The notes beneath the pieces are model-generated. The model was not told where the DNA came from. It searched no databases and worked only from the letters and a program-made list of their open reading frames with translations. Source: Aquabacter spiritensis (GTDB taxonomy: Bacteria > Pseudomonadota > Alphaproteobacteria > Rhizobiales > Xanthobacteraceae). Taken from it: a stretch of 64,000 nucleotides of DNA. The DNA is taken from assembly GCF_004346185.1 (NCBI RefSeq), contig NZ_SMAI01000012.1, positions 111,114-175,113 on the forward strand, written 5' to 3'. The position numbers and the translations under genes are program-made. This document shows positions 35,754 through 44,140 of the stretch, in pieces (position 1 is the first letter of the stretch; each line of letters starts with the position of its first letter).

Positions 35754-36170
35754 CGGGGGTTCATTCCCGTTCTCGGCGGCAAGCGTCGTCTCTGGCACTT
35801 CGTCTGCGCCCCGAACCTCGGGAGCCGATTTTAGGATCACGCGTGAATATTGCGCTCCTGTGCCGCGCCGTCAATCTGGCCTCGACACAATTCGCACTGC
35901 AAAGCTCTCCTCACGCGCCTCTCGAATACACTTCGCACATGCAGCATTTTTTGAAGCTATCTTCAGGCTTCAAAATCCGGCAACCGTCGCGCAGAAGTGG
36001 CAGGCGCAAAACCCCAATTTTCAAAGAAAAAGTCACGGACGGTTGTAGTGACACCGTTTGACATGATTCAAATTCCAAAATAGCGTCAGTGCTTGCCGGA
36101 ATCCCGGCACAGGAGTGCGTAGCGCACCTGTCACGGTCCCCCGTCGGGGGCAGTTAAGAGGCATCCTTCG
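35754..36170. promoter_or_regulatory. Divergent promoter region between the selD operon and fdnG
   Basis: About 417 bp, locally AT-richer than the genes, with no protein gene. It holds an inverted repeat (35949-35975), a hairpin TGCCGG-AATC-CCGGCA (36094-36109) and a second CCCCC-GTC-GGGGG (36138-36150) just before the fdnG ribosome site. TTGACA occurs at 36059 but no good -10 follows. AAGAGG lies about 11 nt before ATG 36171. Confidence 0.5.
35949..35975. promoter_or_regulatory. Inverted repeat in the divergent promoter region
   Basis: TTTTGAAGC (35949-35957) and GCTTCAAAA (35967-35975) are perfect 9-bp arms separated by 9 nt. This is the most striking symmetric element in the region that must drive both the Sec/FDH operon and the selD operon, so it is the best operator candidate. 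No regulator gene is adjacent. Confidence 0.45.
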
Positions 36171-39100
36171 ATGAACATGGAGCTCTCGCGGCGCCAGTTC
36201 CTCAGAACGGCGGGTGCGGGGATCGCGGGGACGTCGCTTGGAGCTTTCGGGTTCGGCGGCGTCGAGGAAGCACTGGCAGACGCGATCCGCCCCTTCAGGC
36301 TGACGAACACGACCGAAGTCCGAAACACCTGCACCTATTGCTCGGTGGCTTGCGGCATCCTCATCTTCTCCAAAGGCGATCTCAAGAAGGGCGAGAAGGC
36401 CGAAATCACCCATATCGAGGGCGATGTCGACCATCCGACCAATCGCGGGACGCTCTGCCCCAAGGGCGCAGCCCTTCTGGACATCGTCCATTCGAAGACG
36501 CGCCTTCAATATCCAATGATGCGCAAGGCCGGCTCGGACAAGTTCGAGCGGGTCAGCTGGGATGTGGCGCTCGATCGGGTTGCGCGGGTCCTCAAGGACG
36601 ATCGCGACAAGAATTTCATCGCCAAGAACAATGACGGCGTGACGGTAAACCGGTGGGTGACCACGGGCTTCCTTGCCGCCTCGGCGACCACCAACGAAGC
36701 CGCCTGGTGCACGTACAAGGTCGTACGCAGCGCCGGCATGCTGGTGTTCGACAACCAAGCGCGGGTTTGACACGGCCCCACGGTGTCCAGTTTGGGCCCG
36801 ACTTTTGGCCGTGGCGCGATGACCAATTCGTGGACTGACATCAAGAACACGGACCTTGTGGTCATCATGGGCGGCAATGCCGCCGAAGCACATCCGTGCG
36901 GTTTCAAATGGGTCACGGAGGCAAAAGCCACCCGTGGAGCGAAGCTCGTCGTGGTCGATCCGCGCTACACGCGGTCGGCGGCGGTCGCGGACTATTACGC
37001 GCCGATCCGCCAGGGCTCCGACATCGCCTTCCTCAACGGCGTGATCAATTACTGCATCCAAAACGACAAGGTGCAGTGGGAATATGTGAAGGCCTTCACC
37101 AACGCCGCCTACCTCGTGAAGGACGGCTTCGGCTATCAGGACGGCTTGTTCACCGGCTATGACGAGAGCAAGCGGGACTATAACCGCACGACCTGGGACT
37201 ATCAGATCGGCCCCGACGGCTATGCCATGGTCGACGAGACGCTCCAGAATCCCCGCTGCGTGTGGAACCTCCTGAAGGCGCACGTCGCCCTCTACACGCC
37301 GGACATGGTCTCGCGCATCACCGGCACACCCAAGGACAAGTTCCTGAAGGTGTGCGAGATGATCGGCGAATGTGCGTCGCCGACCAAGACGATGACCTCG
37401 ATGTATGCGCTCGGTTGGACGCAGCATTCCAAAGGCTCGCAGAACATCCGCACCATGGCGATGCTCCAGCTCATCCTGGGCAATATCGGCGTGCGGGGCG
37501 GCGGCATGAATGCGCTGCGGGGTCATTCCAACATTCAGGGATTGACCGATCTCGGGCTCATGTCGAACCTGATCCCGGGATATCTCACCCTCCCGACCGA
37601 GCGAGAGCCCGACTTCCCCACTTATATGGCGAGCCGCGGCTTCAAACCGCTGCGGCCGAACCAGATGAGCTACTGGCAGAACTATAAAAAGTTCTTCGTC
37701 AGTTTCCAGAAGATGATGTGGGGACCGGCGGCGACGGCGGAAAACAATTTCGCCTTCGAATATCTGCCGAAACTCGACGTCCCGGCCTATGATGTGCTTC
37801 GCGCTTTCGAGCTGATGAAGCAGGGCAAGATGAACGCCTATATCTGCCAGGGGTTCAACCCGCTGCAGGCGTTCCCCAACAAGGCGAAGCTGGCCGAGGC
37901 GCTGGGCAAGCTGAAACTGCTCGTCATCATGGACCCCCTGGAAACGGAAACGGCCCGATTCTGGGAAAATCACGGCATCTACAATCCGGCCGAACCCGCC
38001 AAGATCCAGACCGAAGTCATCCAGCTCCCCACCACCTGCTTTGCGGAGGATGAGGGGGCGCTGGTGAGTTCCGGCCGCTGGCTGCAATGGCACTGGCCCG
38101 CCGGCTCGCCTCCCGGCGAGGCGAAGACCGACGTGTGGATCATGGCGCAGATCCATCTTCGGCTGAAGGAGCTCTACAGGAAGGAAGGCGGTGCGTTCCC
38201 CGACGCCCTCCTCAATCTGCAGTGGAACTACAAGGACCCGCACGAACCCTCGCCCGAGGAATTGGCGAAGGAGATGAACGGCTACGTCGTCTCGGACGTC
38301 GTGGACCCGAACGATCCGACCAAGAAGCTGCTGGAGGCCGGCAAGCAGGTCGCCGGCTTCGGCGCCCTGCGCGACGACGGCTCGACCGCCTGCGGCTGCT
38401 GGATCTATTCCGGCTGCTATACGGAGGCCGGAAACCTGATGGCGCGCCGGGACAATTCGGATCCGGGCGAGACCGGCGCCTATGCCAAATGGGCGTTCTC
38501 CTGGCCCGCGAACCGGCGGATCATCTACAACCGCGCCTCTGCCGACATCAACGGCAAGCCGTGGGACGAGACCCGCAAGCTCCTATGGTGGGACGGCGCC
38601 CGCTGGACCGGCTACGATGTCCCCGACATCGCACCGACCGCCAAGCCCCAGGATGTTGGCCCGTTCATCATGAACCCGGAAGGCGTATCCCGCCTGTTCG
38701 CCCGGGGCATGATGCGCGACGGCCCCTTCCCGGTTCATTACGAGCCGTTCGAAAGCCCGGTCGCGAACGTGATCGCGCCCAAAGTGCGGGGCAATCCCGT
38801 CGCCCGGGTCTTCAAGGACGACTTCGCCCAGTTCGCCGAGGTCGCCTCGCCCGACTTCCCCTATGCCGCGACCTCGTACCGTCTCACCGAGCATTTCCAC
38901 TATTGGACCAAGAACAACCATGTGAACTCGGTCCTGCAGCCGGAATTCTTCGTCGAGATCTCGGAGGAACTGGCCAAGGAGAAGGGCATCGCGCAGGGCG
39001 GCTGGGCCCGTGTGTGGTCCAAGCGCGGATCGGTGTTCGCCAAGGTCTACGTAACCAAGCGGATCCGCCCGATGCTCGTGGACGGCAAAACCGTCCACAT

Positions 39101-39257
39101 TGTCGGGATCCCGATCCACTGGGGCTTTGTCGGCGCCGCCCGCAAGGGCTTCCCCGCCAATCAGCTCACGCCGTTCGTCGGCGACGCCAACATCGAGACG
39201 CCTGAATACAAGGCGTTCTGCGTCAATATTGAGCCCACGACCGGGCCGGTGGCCTGA
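36171..39257 (+). CDS. fdnG: Formate dehydrogenase-N/O major subunit, selenoprotein (Sec200)
   Basis: A 1028-residue selenoprotein read through an in-frame UGA at 36768-36770. Both halves share one frame and join as [21 protein letters not shown], where family members also have Sec, so this is neither a frameshift nor a pseudogene. A Tat signal ([17 protein letters not shown]) exports it folded. [14 protein letters not shown] and later Cys bind a [4Fe-4S] cluster, and GTLCPKG follows. It then binds bis-molybdopterin guanine dinucleotide with Mo or W ligated by Sec. It oxidises formate to CO2 in the periplasm and passes electrons to FdnH. The gene is first in the operon; a hairpin just after the UGA is the SECIS candidate. 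Gene callers will break it in two. Confidence 0.97.
36771..36800 (+). promoter_or_regulatory. Candidate SECIS element of fdnG
   Basis: Directly after the UGA, CGGCCC (36773-36778) can pair with GGGCCCG (36794-36800) with a one-base bulge; inside it GG-TGT-CC (36782-36788) forms a small upper stem. Eleven nt separate UGA and the upper stem, matching the spacing I recall for the E. coli fdhF element. In bacteria the SECIS lies inside the coding region and binds SelB. Pairing was judged by eye. Confidence 0.55.
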
Positions 39258-39271
39258 GGGAGGTAGGACAG

Positions 39272-40213
39272 ATGTTTCCCCCAGCCCCAAATCCCCCGAT
39301 CGCGCCCACCCCCGCCAAATTCGGCGAGAAGGACCTGATCCGGAAGTCGGCGTCGAGCATCACGCCGGCCTCCCCGCGGCAGACCGAAGTGGCCAAGCTC
39401 ATCGACGTGTCGAAGTGCATCGGCTGCAAGGCCTGCCAGGCGGCCTGCCTGGAATGGAACAATCTCCACGAGGAGATCGGAACCTTCAACGGCAGCTATA
39501 CCAACCCGCCGGACCTCACGCCGGCGAGCCTCACGCTGATGCGGTTCACCGAATGGGTGAATCCCGAAACCGACACTCTGGAATGGCTGATCCGCAAGGA
39601 TGGCTGCATGCATTGCGAGGATCCGGGCTGCCTGAAGGCCTGCCCGGCGCCCGGCGCGATCGTGCAATATTCCAACGGGATCGTGGATTTCGTCCACGAG
39701 AACTGCATCGGCTGCGGCTATTGCATCAAGGGTTGTCCGTTCAACATCCCGCGCATTTCGAAGGTCGACAACAAGGCCTACAAATGCACCCTCTGCTCCG
39801 ACCGCATCGCGGTCGGCCAGTGGCCGGCCTGCGCCAAAGCATGTCCCACCCAGGCCATCGTCTTCGGCACCAAGGACGAGATGAAGAACTGGGCGGACGG
39901 CCGGATCAAGGATCTGAAGTCCCGCGGCTACCAGAATGCCGGACTTTACGATCCCCCCGGCGTCGGCGGCACCCACGTCATGTACGTGCTGCAGCACGCC
40001 AACACGCCGCAAATCTATGCCGGCCTGCCGAAGGATCCCACCATCAGCCCGGTGGTCGAGATCTGGAAGGGTGTCACCAAATATGTCGGCTTCGCGGTCA
40101 TCGGCATCGCCGCGGCCGCGGGCGTGCTCCATCACCTCGTCGCCGGTCCCAACCGGGTCAGCGAAGAGGATGAGGAGAATGCCGAGAAGCTGACGGGGAG
40201 CGACCGGACATGA
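39272..40213 (+). CDS. fdnH: Formate dehydrogenase iron-sulfur subunit
   Basis: A 313-residue beta subunit with four Cys clusters for four [4Fe-4S] centres: [40 protein letters not shown] and [22 protein letters not shown]-terminal helix ([20 protein letters not shown]) anchors it to the periplasmic side of the membrane. It carries electrons from FdnG to the cytochrome b subunit. A GGAGG lies a few nt before the ATG, and its stop overlaps fdnI by 4 nt (ATGA). Confidence 0.95.
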   Translation: MFPPAPNPPIAPTPAKFGEKDLIRKSASSITPASPRQTEVAKLIDVSKCIGCKACQAACLEWNNLHEEIGTFNGSYTNPPDLTPASLTLMRFTEWVNPETDTLEWLIRKDGCMHCEDPGCLKACPAPGAIVQYSNGIVDFVHENCIGCGYCIKGCPFNIPRISKVDNKAYKCTLCSDRIAVGQWPACAKACPTQAIVFGTKDEMKNWADGRIKDLKSRGYQNAGLYDPPGVGGTHVMYVLQHANTPQIYAGLPKDPTISPVVEIWKGVTKYVGFAVIGIAAAAGVLHHLVAGPNRVSEEDEENAEKLTGSDRT

Positions 40214-40902
40214 GCGGCAAACCTTATGACGTCGAGAAAGGCGACGGGGTGCATCGCGGCCACCCCGTCACCGTCGACCGCTACACGCTCGCCGCGCGCA
40301 TCAACCACTGGATCACGGCCGTCAGCCTGATCCTTTTGGCGCTGTCGGGCATGGCCTTGTTCAGCCCGCAGCTCTACTTCCTCACCGCTCTGTTCGGCGG
40401 CGGGCAGATCACCCGCGCCATCCACCCCTGGATCGGCGTCGTGCTGTTCTTCTCCTTCGCCGGATTGTTCATCCGCTTCTGGAAGGCCAATCTCTGGAAG
40501 AGCGAGGATGGCACCTGGCTGCGTCGTATCCGCGACGTGCTGGCGGGGCACGAGGAACGGCTGCCCGAACTCGGAAAGTACAATGCCGGCCAGAAATTCG
40601 TCTTCTGGGGCATGTCGTTCCTGATCGTCGTGCTGATCTCGAGCGGCATCGTCGTGTGGGACCAGTATTTCTATCCCTTCACGACGATCGAGCAGAAGCG
40701 CGTCGCGATCCTGATCCATGCCTTGGCCGCGGTGGCGATCATCTGCGTCTGGATCATCCATGTTTATGCCGCGATCTGGGTGCGCGGTACGATCGGTGCG
40801 ATGACCAAGGGCAAGGTCACCGGCGGCTGGGCATGGCGCCACCACCGCAAATGGCTGCGTGAACTGGTCGGCCGTCGGACCACCCGAACGCCGGCAGAAT
40901 GA
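40210..40902 (+). CDS. fdnI: Formate dehydrogenase cytochrome b556 subunit
   Basis: A 230-residue membrane protein of the FdnI/FdoI type. [20 protein letters not shown] at the N-terminus brings the first haem-ligand His; four membrane helices follow ([78 protein letters not shown]). The His in the last helix completes haem binding. It hands electrons to quinone on the cytoplasmic side, linking formate oxidation to proton motive force. A strong hairpin pair follows its stop. Confidence 0.93.
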   Translation: MSGKPYDVEKGDGVHRGHPVTVDRYTLAARINHWITAVSLILLALSGMALFSPQLYFLTALFGGGQITRAIHPWIGVVLFFSFAGLFIRFWKANLWKSEDGTWLRRIRDVLAGHEERLPELGKYNAGQKFVFWGMSFLIVVLISSGIVVWDQYFYPFTTIEQKRVAILIHALAAVAIICVWIIHVYAAIWVRGTIGAMTKGKVTGGWAWRHHRKWLRELVGRRTTRTPAE

Positions 40903-40906
40903 GCGG

Positions 40907-40943
40907 GGCGAGGCGCTGCGCCTCGCCTTCTCCCCATTCGGGG
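40907..40943 (+). promoter_or_regulatory. Tandem hairpins between fdnI and fdhE
   Basis: GGCGAGGCG-CTG-CGCCTCGCC (40907-40927, 9-bp perfect stem) and CCCC-ATTC-GGGG (40932-40943). Neither is followed by a T-run, so a processing or stabilising role, or partial attenuation separating high-level structural genes from low-level maturation genes, is more likely than full termination. Confidence 0.55.
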
Positions 40944-41019
40944 AAAATCTTCGGCTTGCCGCTTCCCAACGGCAGCCAACCCTGTGCACCACGTGGCCCG
41001 TGGGGTTCGTGAGGACATG

Positions 41020-41937
41020 ATGTCGAGCATTTCCGGACTTCAGCCCGATCCCAGCATGATCGGCGGCATAGCGCAGCCCGCTTATGCCAAGCTTCCCGAT
41101 CCTCTCGCTTTGTTCGCGACCCGGTCGCGCCGCCTCGCCCAGCTCGCAGCGGCGAGCGAGATGAAGCCGTATCTCGTCTTCCTCTCGGCGCTCGCTGAGG
41201 TGCAGCACGACATCCAGCGGGATCTCCCCGCCCCGGAAGGTCCCGACGCGGAGACGATCGCCCGCGCCGCCGAGTTCGCCATGCCGCCGCTCGACCGGGG
41301 CCGCTTCACCCTTGATGCGGCCTTCGACGCGACGCTGGAGCGGTTTCTCGACGGCGTCCGCGCGGTGGAAAAGCCCCTCCCCGCACAAGCCGCGCTCGAT
41401 CGCGTGATCGCGGCCGGCCCAGTCGCGCGCGACGCCATGCTGCGCAACGTGCTGACAGATTCCTTGCCCGTGGAAAGCCTTGCCGAGCACCTGTTCCTCG
41501 CCGGCGCCCTCCAGGTGCATTTCACCCGCCTTGCTGCGGGTCTCCCGGCCGACCGCCTCGCCAAGCTCGCGGACGGAGTGTGCCCCTGCTGCGGCGGTCC
41601 GCCGCTCGCGAGCCTCGTCGTCGATTGGCCGCAAGCGCCCGGCGCGCGCTATTGCGCCTGCGCCCTCTGCGGCACGCTCTGGAACCATGTGCGGGTGCGC
41701 TGCGTGGTGTGCGGCTCGACCAAGGGGATCGGCCTTCAGGAGGTCGAAAGCGGAACCGGTGCGGTGAAGGCTGAAACCTGCGACGAGTGCCACTCTTACG
41801 TGAAGGTCTTCTACGAGGGCAAAGACAGCGGGATCGACCCGCTGGCGGATGACGTGGCCTCGCTCGGCCTCGATCTTCTGATGCGGGGCGGTCCCTATCG
41901 GCGCGCGGCGTTCAATCCCTTCCTGCTGGGCTATTAG
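41020..41937 (+). CDS. fdhE: Formate dehydrogenase accessory protein FdhE
   Basis: About 305 residues. The C-terminal half carries the four FdhE Cys pairs: VCPCCGGPPLAS, CACALCGTLW, RCVVCGSTKG and ETCDECHSYVKVF, a rubredoxin-like iron or zinc fold. FdhE is needed to mature respiratory FDH and binds the catalytic subunit before export. GAGG sits 5 nt before ATG 41020; ATG 41017 is possible. selA starts 3 nt after its stop, so the two are coupled. Confidence 0.92.
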   Translation: MSSISGLQPDPSMIGGIAQPAYAKLPDPLALFATRSRRLAQLAAASEMKPYLVFLSALAEVQHDIQRDLPAPEGPDAETIARAAEFAMPPLDRGRFTLDAAFDATLERFLDGVRAVEKPLPAQAALDRVIAAGPVARDAMLRNVLTDSLPVESLAEHLFLAGALQVHFTRLAAGLPADRLAKLADGVCPCCGGPPLASLVVDWPQAPGARYCACALCGTLWNHVRVRCVVCGSTKGIGLQEVESGTGAVKAETCDECHSYVKVFYEGKDSGIDPLADDVASLGLDLLMRGGPYRRAAFNPFLLGY

Positions 41938-41940
41938 GCC

Positions 41941-43359
41941 ATGCCGGAACCACAGGTCCTTCGCGCGGCGCTGCGCGCTTTGCCCTCGGTCGACCAGGTT
42001 CTGACGTGCGACACGGCGCGTCCTGGCCTCGATCGCCACGGCCGGAGCCTCTTCACCGAAGCCGTGCGCACCGCGCTCGATGCCGCCCGGGCCGCCGTCC
42101 GCACCGGCCACGATGCGCCGCCCACGGCCGACGATGTCGCGCATGCCGCGCTGTCGACGCTTGACGCCGCGGCGCAACCCAGCCTTCGGCCGGTCTTCAA
42201 CCTGACGGGAACGGTGCTCCACACCAATCTCGGCCGCGCAATCCTCGCCGAGGAAGCGGTCGCCGCCGCGATCGCGGCGATGCGCGAGGCGGTCACGCTC
42301 GAATTCGACCTCGGATCCGGCGGACGGGGCGAGCGCGACGACCATGTGCGCGACCTGCTCTGTGCGCTCACCGGCGCCGAGGATGCGACGCTCGTCAACA
42401 ACAATGCGGCCGCGGTCCTGCTCGTCTTGAACACGCTGGCGCAGGATCGGGATTCGATCGTGTCGCGCGGCGAGTTGATCGAGATCGGCGGTGCGTTCCG
42501 CATGCCGGACATCATGGCGCGCGCCGGGACGCGCCTGGTGGAGGTCGGCACCACCAACCGAACCCATCCCAAGGATTATCGCGCCGCGATCGGACCGTCG
42601 ACCGGCCTCCTGGTTAAGGTCCATACCTCCAACTACCGCATCGAGGGCTTTACCAAGGAAGTCGCCCCGCGCGATCTCGCCGCCATCGCCCGCGAGGCCG
42701 GCGTGCCATTGTTCAACGATCTCGGCTCCGGCACCCTGTGCGACCTCGCGCGCTATGGGCTCGGCCACGAGCCCACGGTGCGCGAGGCGGTCGCGGACGG
42801 CGCCGACATCATCACCTTTTCGGGCGACAAATTGCTCGGTGGTCCGCAAGCGGGCTTCATCATCGGCCGCAAGGACCTCATCGCGGCGATCAATCGCAAC
42901 CCGATGAAGCGGGCTTTGCGGGTCGACAAGATCCGCCTCGCCGCGCTCGAAGCCACCCTCAAGCTCTATCGCGATCCCGACCGCCTCGCCGCCCGGCTGC
43001 CGACCTTGCGCCGCCTGACCCGTAGCGCGGAAGACCTGGAGGCCAGTGCGCACCGCCTCGCCCCGGCACTCCGGGCCAAGCTCGGCCCCGGTGTCGCCGT
43101 GGTCCCGCGTCCCTGCCGCAGTCAAATCGGCTCCGGTGCGCTCCCCACGGCGACGCTCGCGAGCTACGGGCTCGCTGTGCGGCCCGATGGCGGCGGCCGT
43201 GCACTCGACGCGCTGGCCAAGGCTCTTCGGGCGCTGCCCGTTCCGGTGATCGGTCGCATCGAGGAGGGCGCATTGGTGCTCGACCTCCGCTGTCTGGAGG
43301 ACGAGCCCGCCTTTCTGGCTGCGCTCGAAGCGTTGGAGCCGCGCCATGGGCTGGTTTGA
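41941..43359 (+). CDS. selA: L-seryl-tRNA(Sec) selenium transferase
   Basis: A 472-residue SelA. RPVFNLTGTVLHTNLGRAIL is the family signature near residue 90, FDLGSGGRGERDDHV and VNNNAAAVLLVLN bind PLP, and TFSGDKLLGGPQAGFIIG contains the PLP lysine. It turns Ser-tRNA(Sec) into Sec-tRNA(Sec) with selenophosphate, working as a decamer. The following Sel1-repeat gene starts 14 nt before the selA stop. Confidence 0.96.
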   Translation: MPEPQVLRAALRALPSVDQVLTCDTARPGLDRHGRSLFTEAVRTALDAARAAVRTGHDAPPTADDVAHAALSTLDAAAQPSLRPVFNLTGTVLHTNLGRAILAEEAVAAAIAAMREAVTLEFDLGSGGRGERDDHVRDLLCALTGAEDATLVNNNAAAVLLVLNTLAQDRDSIVSRGELIEIGGAFRMPDIMARAGTRLVEVGTTNRTHPKDYRAAIGPSTGLLVKVHTSNYRIEGFTKEVAPRDLAAIAREAGVPLFNDLGSGTLCDLARYGLGHEPTVREAVADGADIITFSGDKLLGGPQAGFIIGRKDLIAAINRNPMKRALRVDKIRLAALEATLKLYRDPDRLAARLPTLRRLTRSAEDLEASAHRLAPALRAKLGPGVAVVPRPCRSQIGSGALPTATLASYGLAVRPDGGGRALDALAKALRALPVPVIGRIEEGALVLDLRCLEDEPAFLAALEALEPRHGLV

Positions 43360-44140
43360 CCGCCTGCGCGGCGCCCCGGTTCCTGCGCCCCACGATGCGG
43401 ACACCCAGATGGCCGAGGCGCTGGCGGCCGCCCGCGCCGGGGACTATCACACGGCTCTCGATCTTTGGGAGCAACTCGCCCGCATCGGCGTGGCGCGGGC
43501 GCAGAACAATATCGGCGCCTGTTTCGCGGAAGGCATCGGGGTCGAGCGCGACCCGGCCCTGGCGCAACGCTGGCTCGCCCTTGCAGCGCAGGCCGGCGAC
43601 CCGGTCGGCCAGCGCAATCTCGCCGCTCTGTATTTCAAGGGCGAAGGCGTGCCGCAGGACTATCAGCACGCCGCCGAGCTGTACCGCGCCGCTGCCGAAC
43701 AGGGCGATGCGCCGGCGCAGGACATGCTGAGTTGGATGCTGCTTGAAGGCGAGATCATGGCCACCGACGTGCACGAAGCGCGTCGCTGGGCCGAAGCGGC
43801 GGCGGACCAGGGCATCGCCTCGTCCATGACGCGCCTCGGCATGCTCTATCATAACGCGCTCGGCGTCGCGCGCGATCCCGCCGAAGCCGCCCATTGGTGG
43901 CGGCGCGGCGCGGCGCGCGGCGATGCCGACGGCCAGGCGATGCTCGGCGCTGCGCTGCATCTCGGATCCGGCGTCCCGCATGATCCGTCGGCCGCCTATG
44001 AATGGCTGCTGCGGGGACAGGAGGGCGGCAGCGCCCTCGCCGGACCGTTCCTCGCCGTCGCGCGCGCGGGTCTCACGCCCGAGGAGCAGACCGCGGCCGA
44101 GGCCCGGGCGCGGCGCCCCCTGCCGGAGCCGGCGCCATGA
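43346..44140 (+). CDS. Sel1-repeat protein embedded between selA and selB
   Basis: A 264-residue protein made almost entirely of about five Sel1-like (TPR-type) repeats, for example [40 protein letters not shown] and [20 protein letters not shown]. The N-terminus ([11 protein letters not shown]) has no signal peptide, so it is probably cytoplasmic. Such repeats form superhelices for protein contact. GGAG lies 8 nt before the ATG. It overlaps selA by 14 nt and selB by 4 nt (ATGA), so it is translated as part of the selenoprotein machinery. Its role is unknown: a scaffold for SelA/SelB, FdhE or FdnG is my inference. The name Sel1 comes from another system and has no link to selenium. Confidence 0.88.
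   Translation: MGWFDRLRGAPVPAPHDADTQMAEALAAARAGDYHTALDLWEQLARIGVARAQNNIGACFAEGIGVERDPALAQRWLALAAQAGDPVGQRNLAALYFKGEGVPQDYQHAAELYRAAAEQGDAPAQDMLSWMLLEGEIMATDVHEARRWAEAAADQGIASSMTRLGMLYHNALGVARDPAEAAHWWRRGAARGDADGQAMLGAALHLGSGVPHDPSAAYEWLLRGQEGGSALAGPFLAVARAGLTPEEQTAAEARARRPLPEPAP

Noticed and set aside
36033..38243. A 736-codon minus-strand frame over fdnG
   Set aside because: No motif and His/Arg/Asp-rich; antisense shadow of a well-supported selenoprotein.
36171..39257. fdnG read as a pseudogene or two separate genes because of the internal stop
   Set aside because: The stop is UGA, in phase, at the known Sec site of the family, and selA, selB, selC and selD are all present.
40907..40943. 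Transcription terminator after fdnI
   Set aside because: Neither hairpin is followed by a T-run on the plus strand, and the next genes belong to the same pathway.
40132..43404. A 1090-codon minus-strand open frame
   Set aside because: It is antisense to fdnI, fdhE and selA, which have clear motifs. The translation is a typical Arg/Gly-rich shadow.
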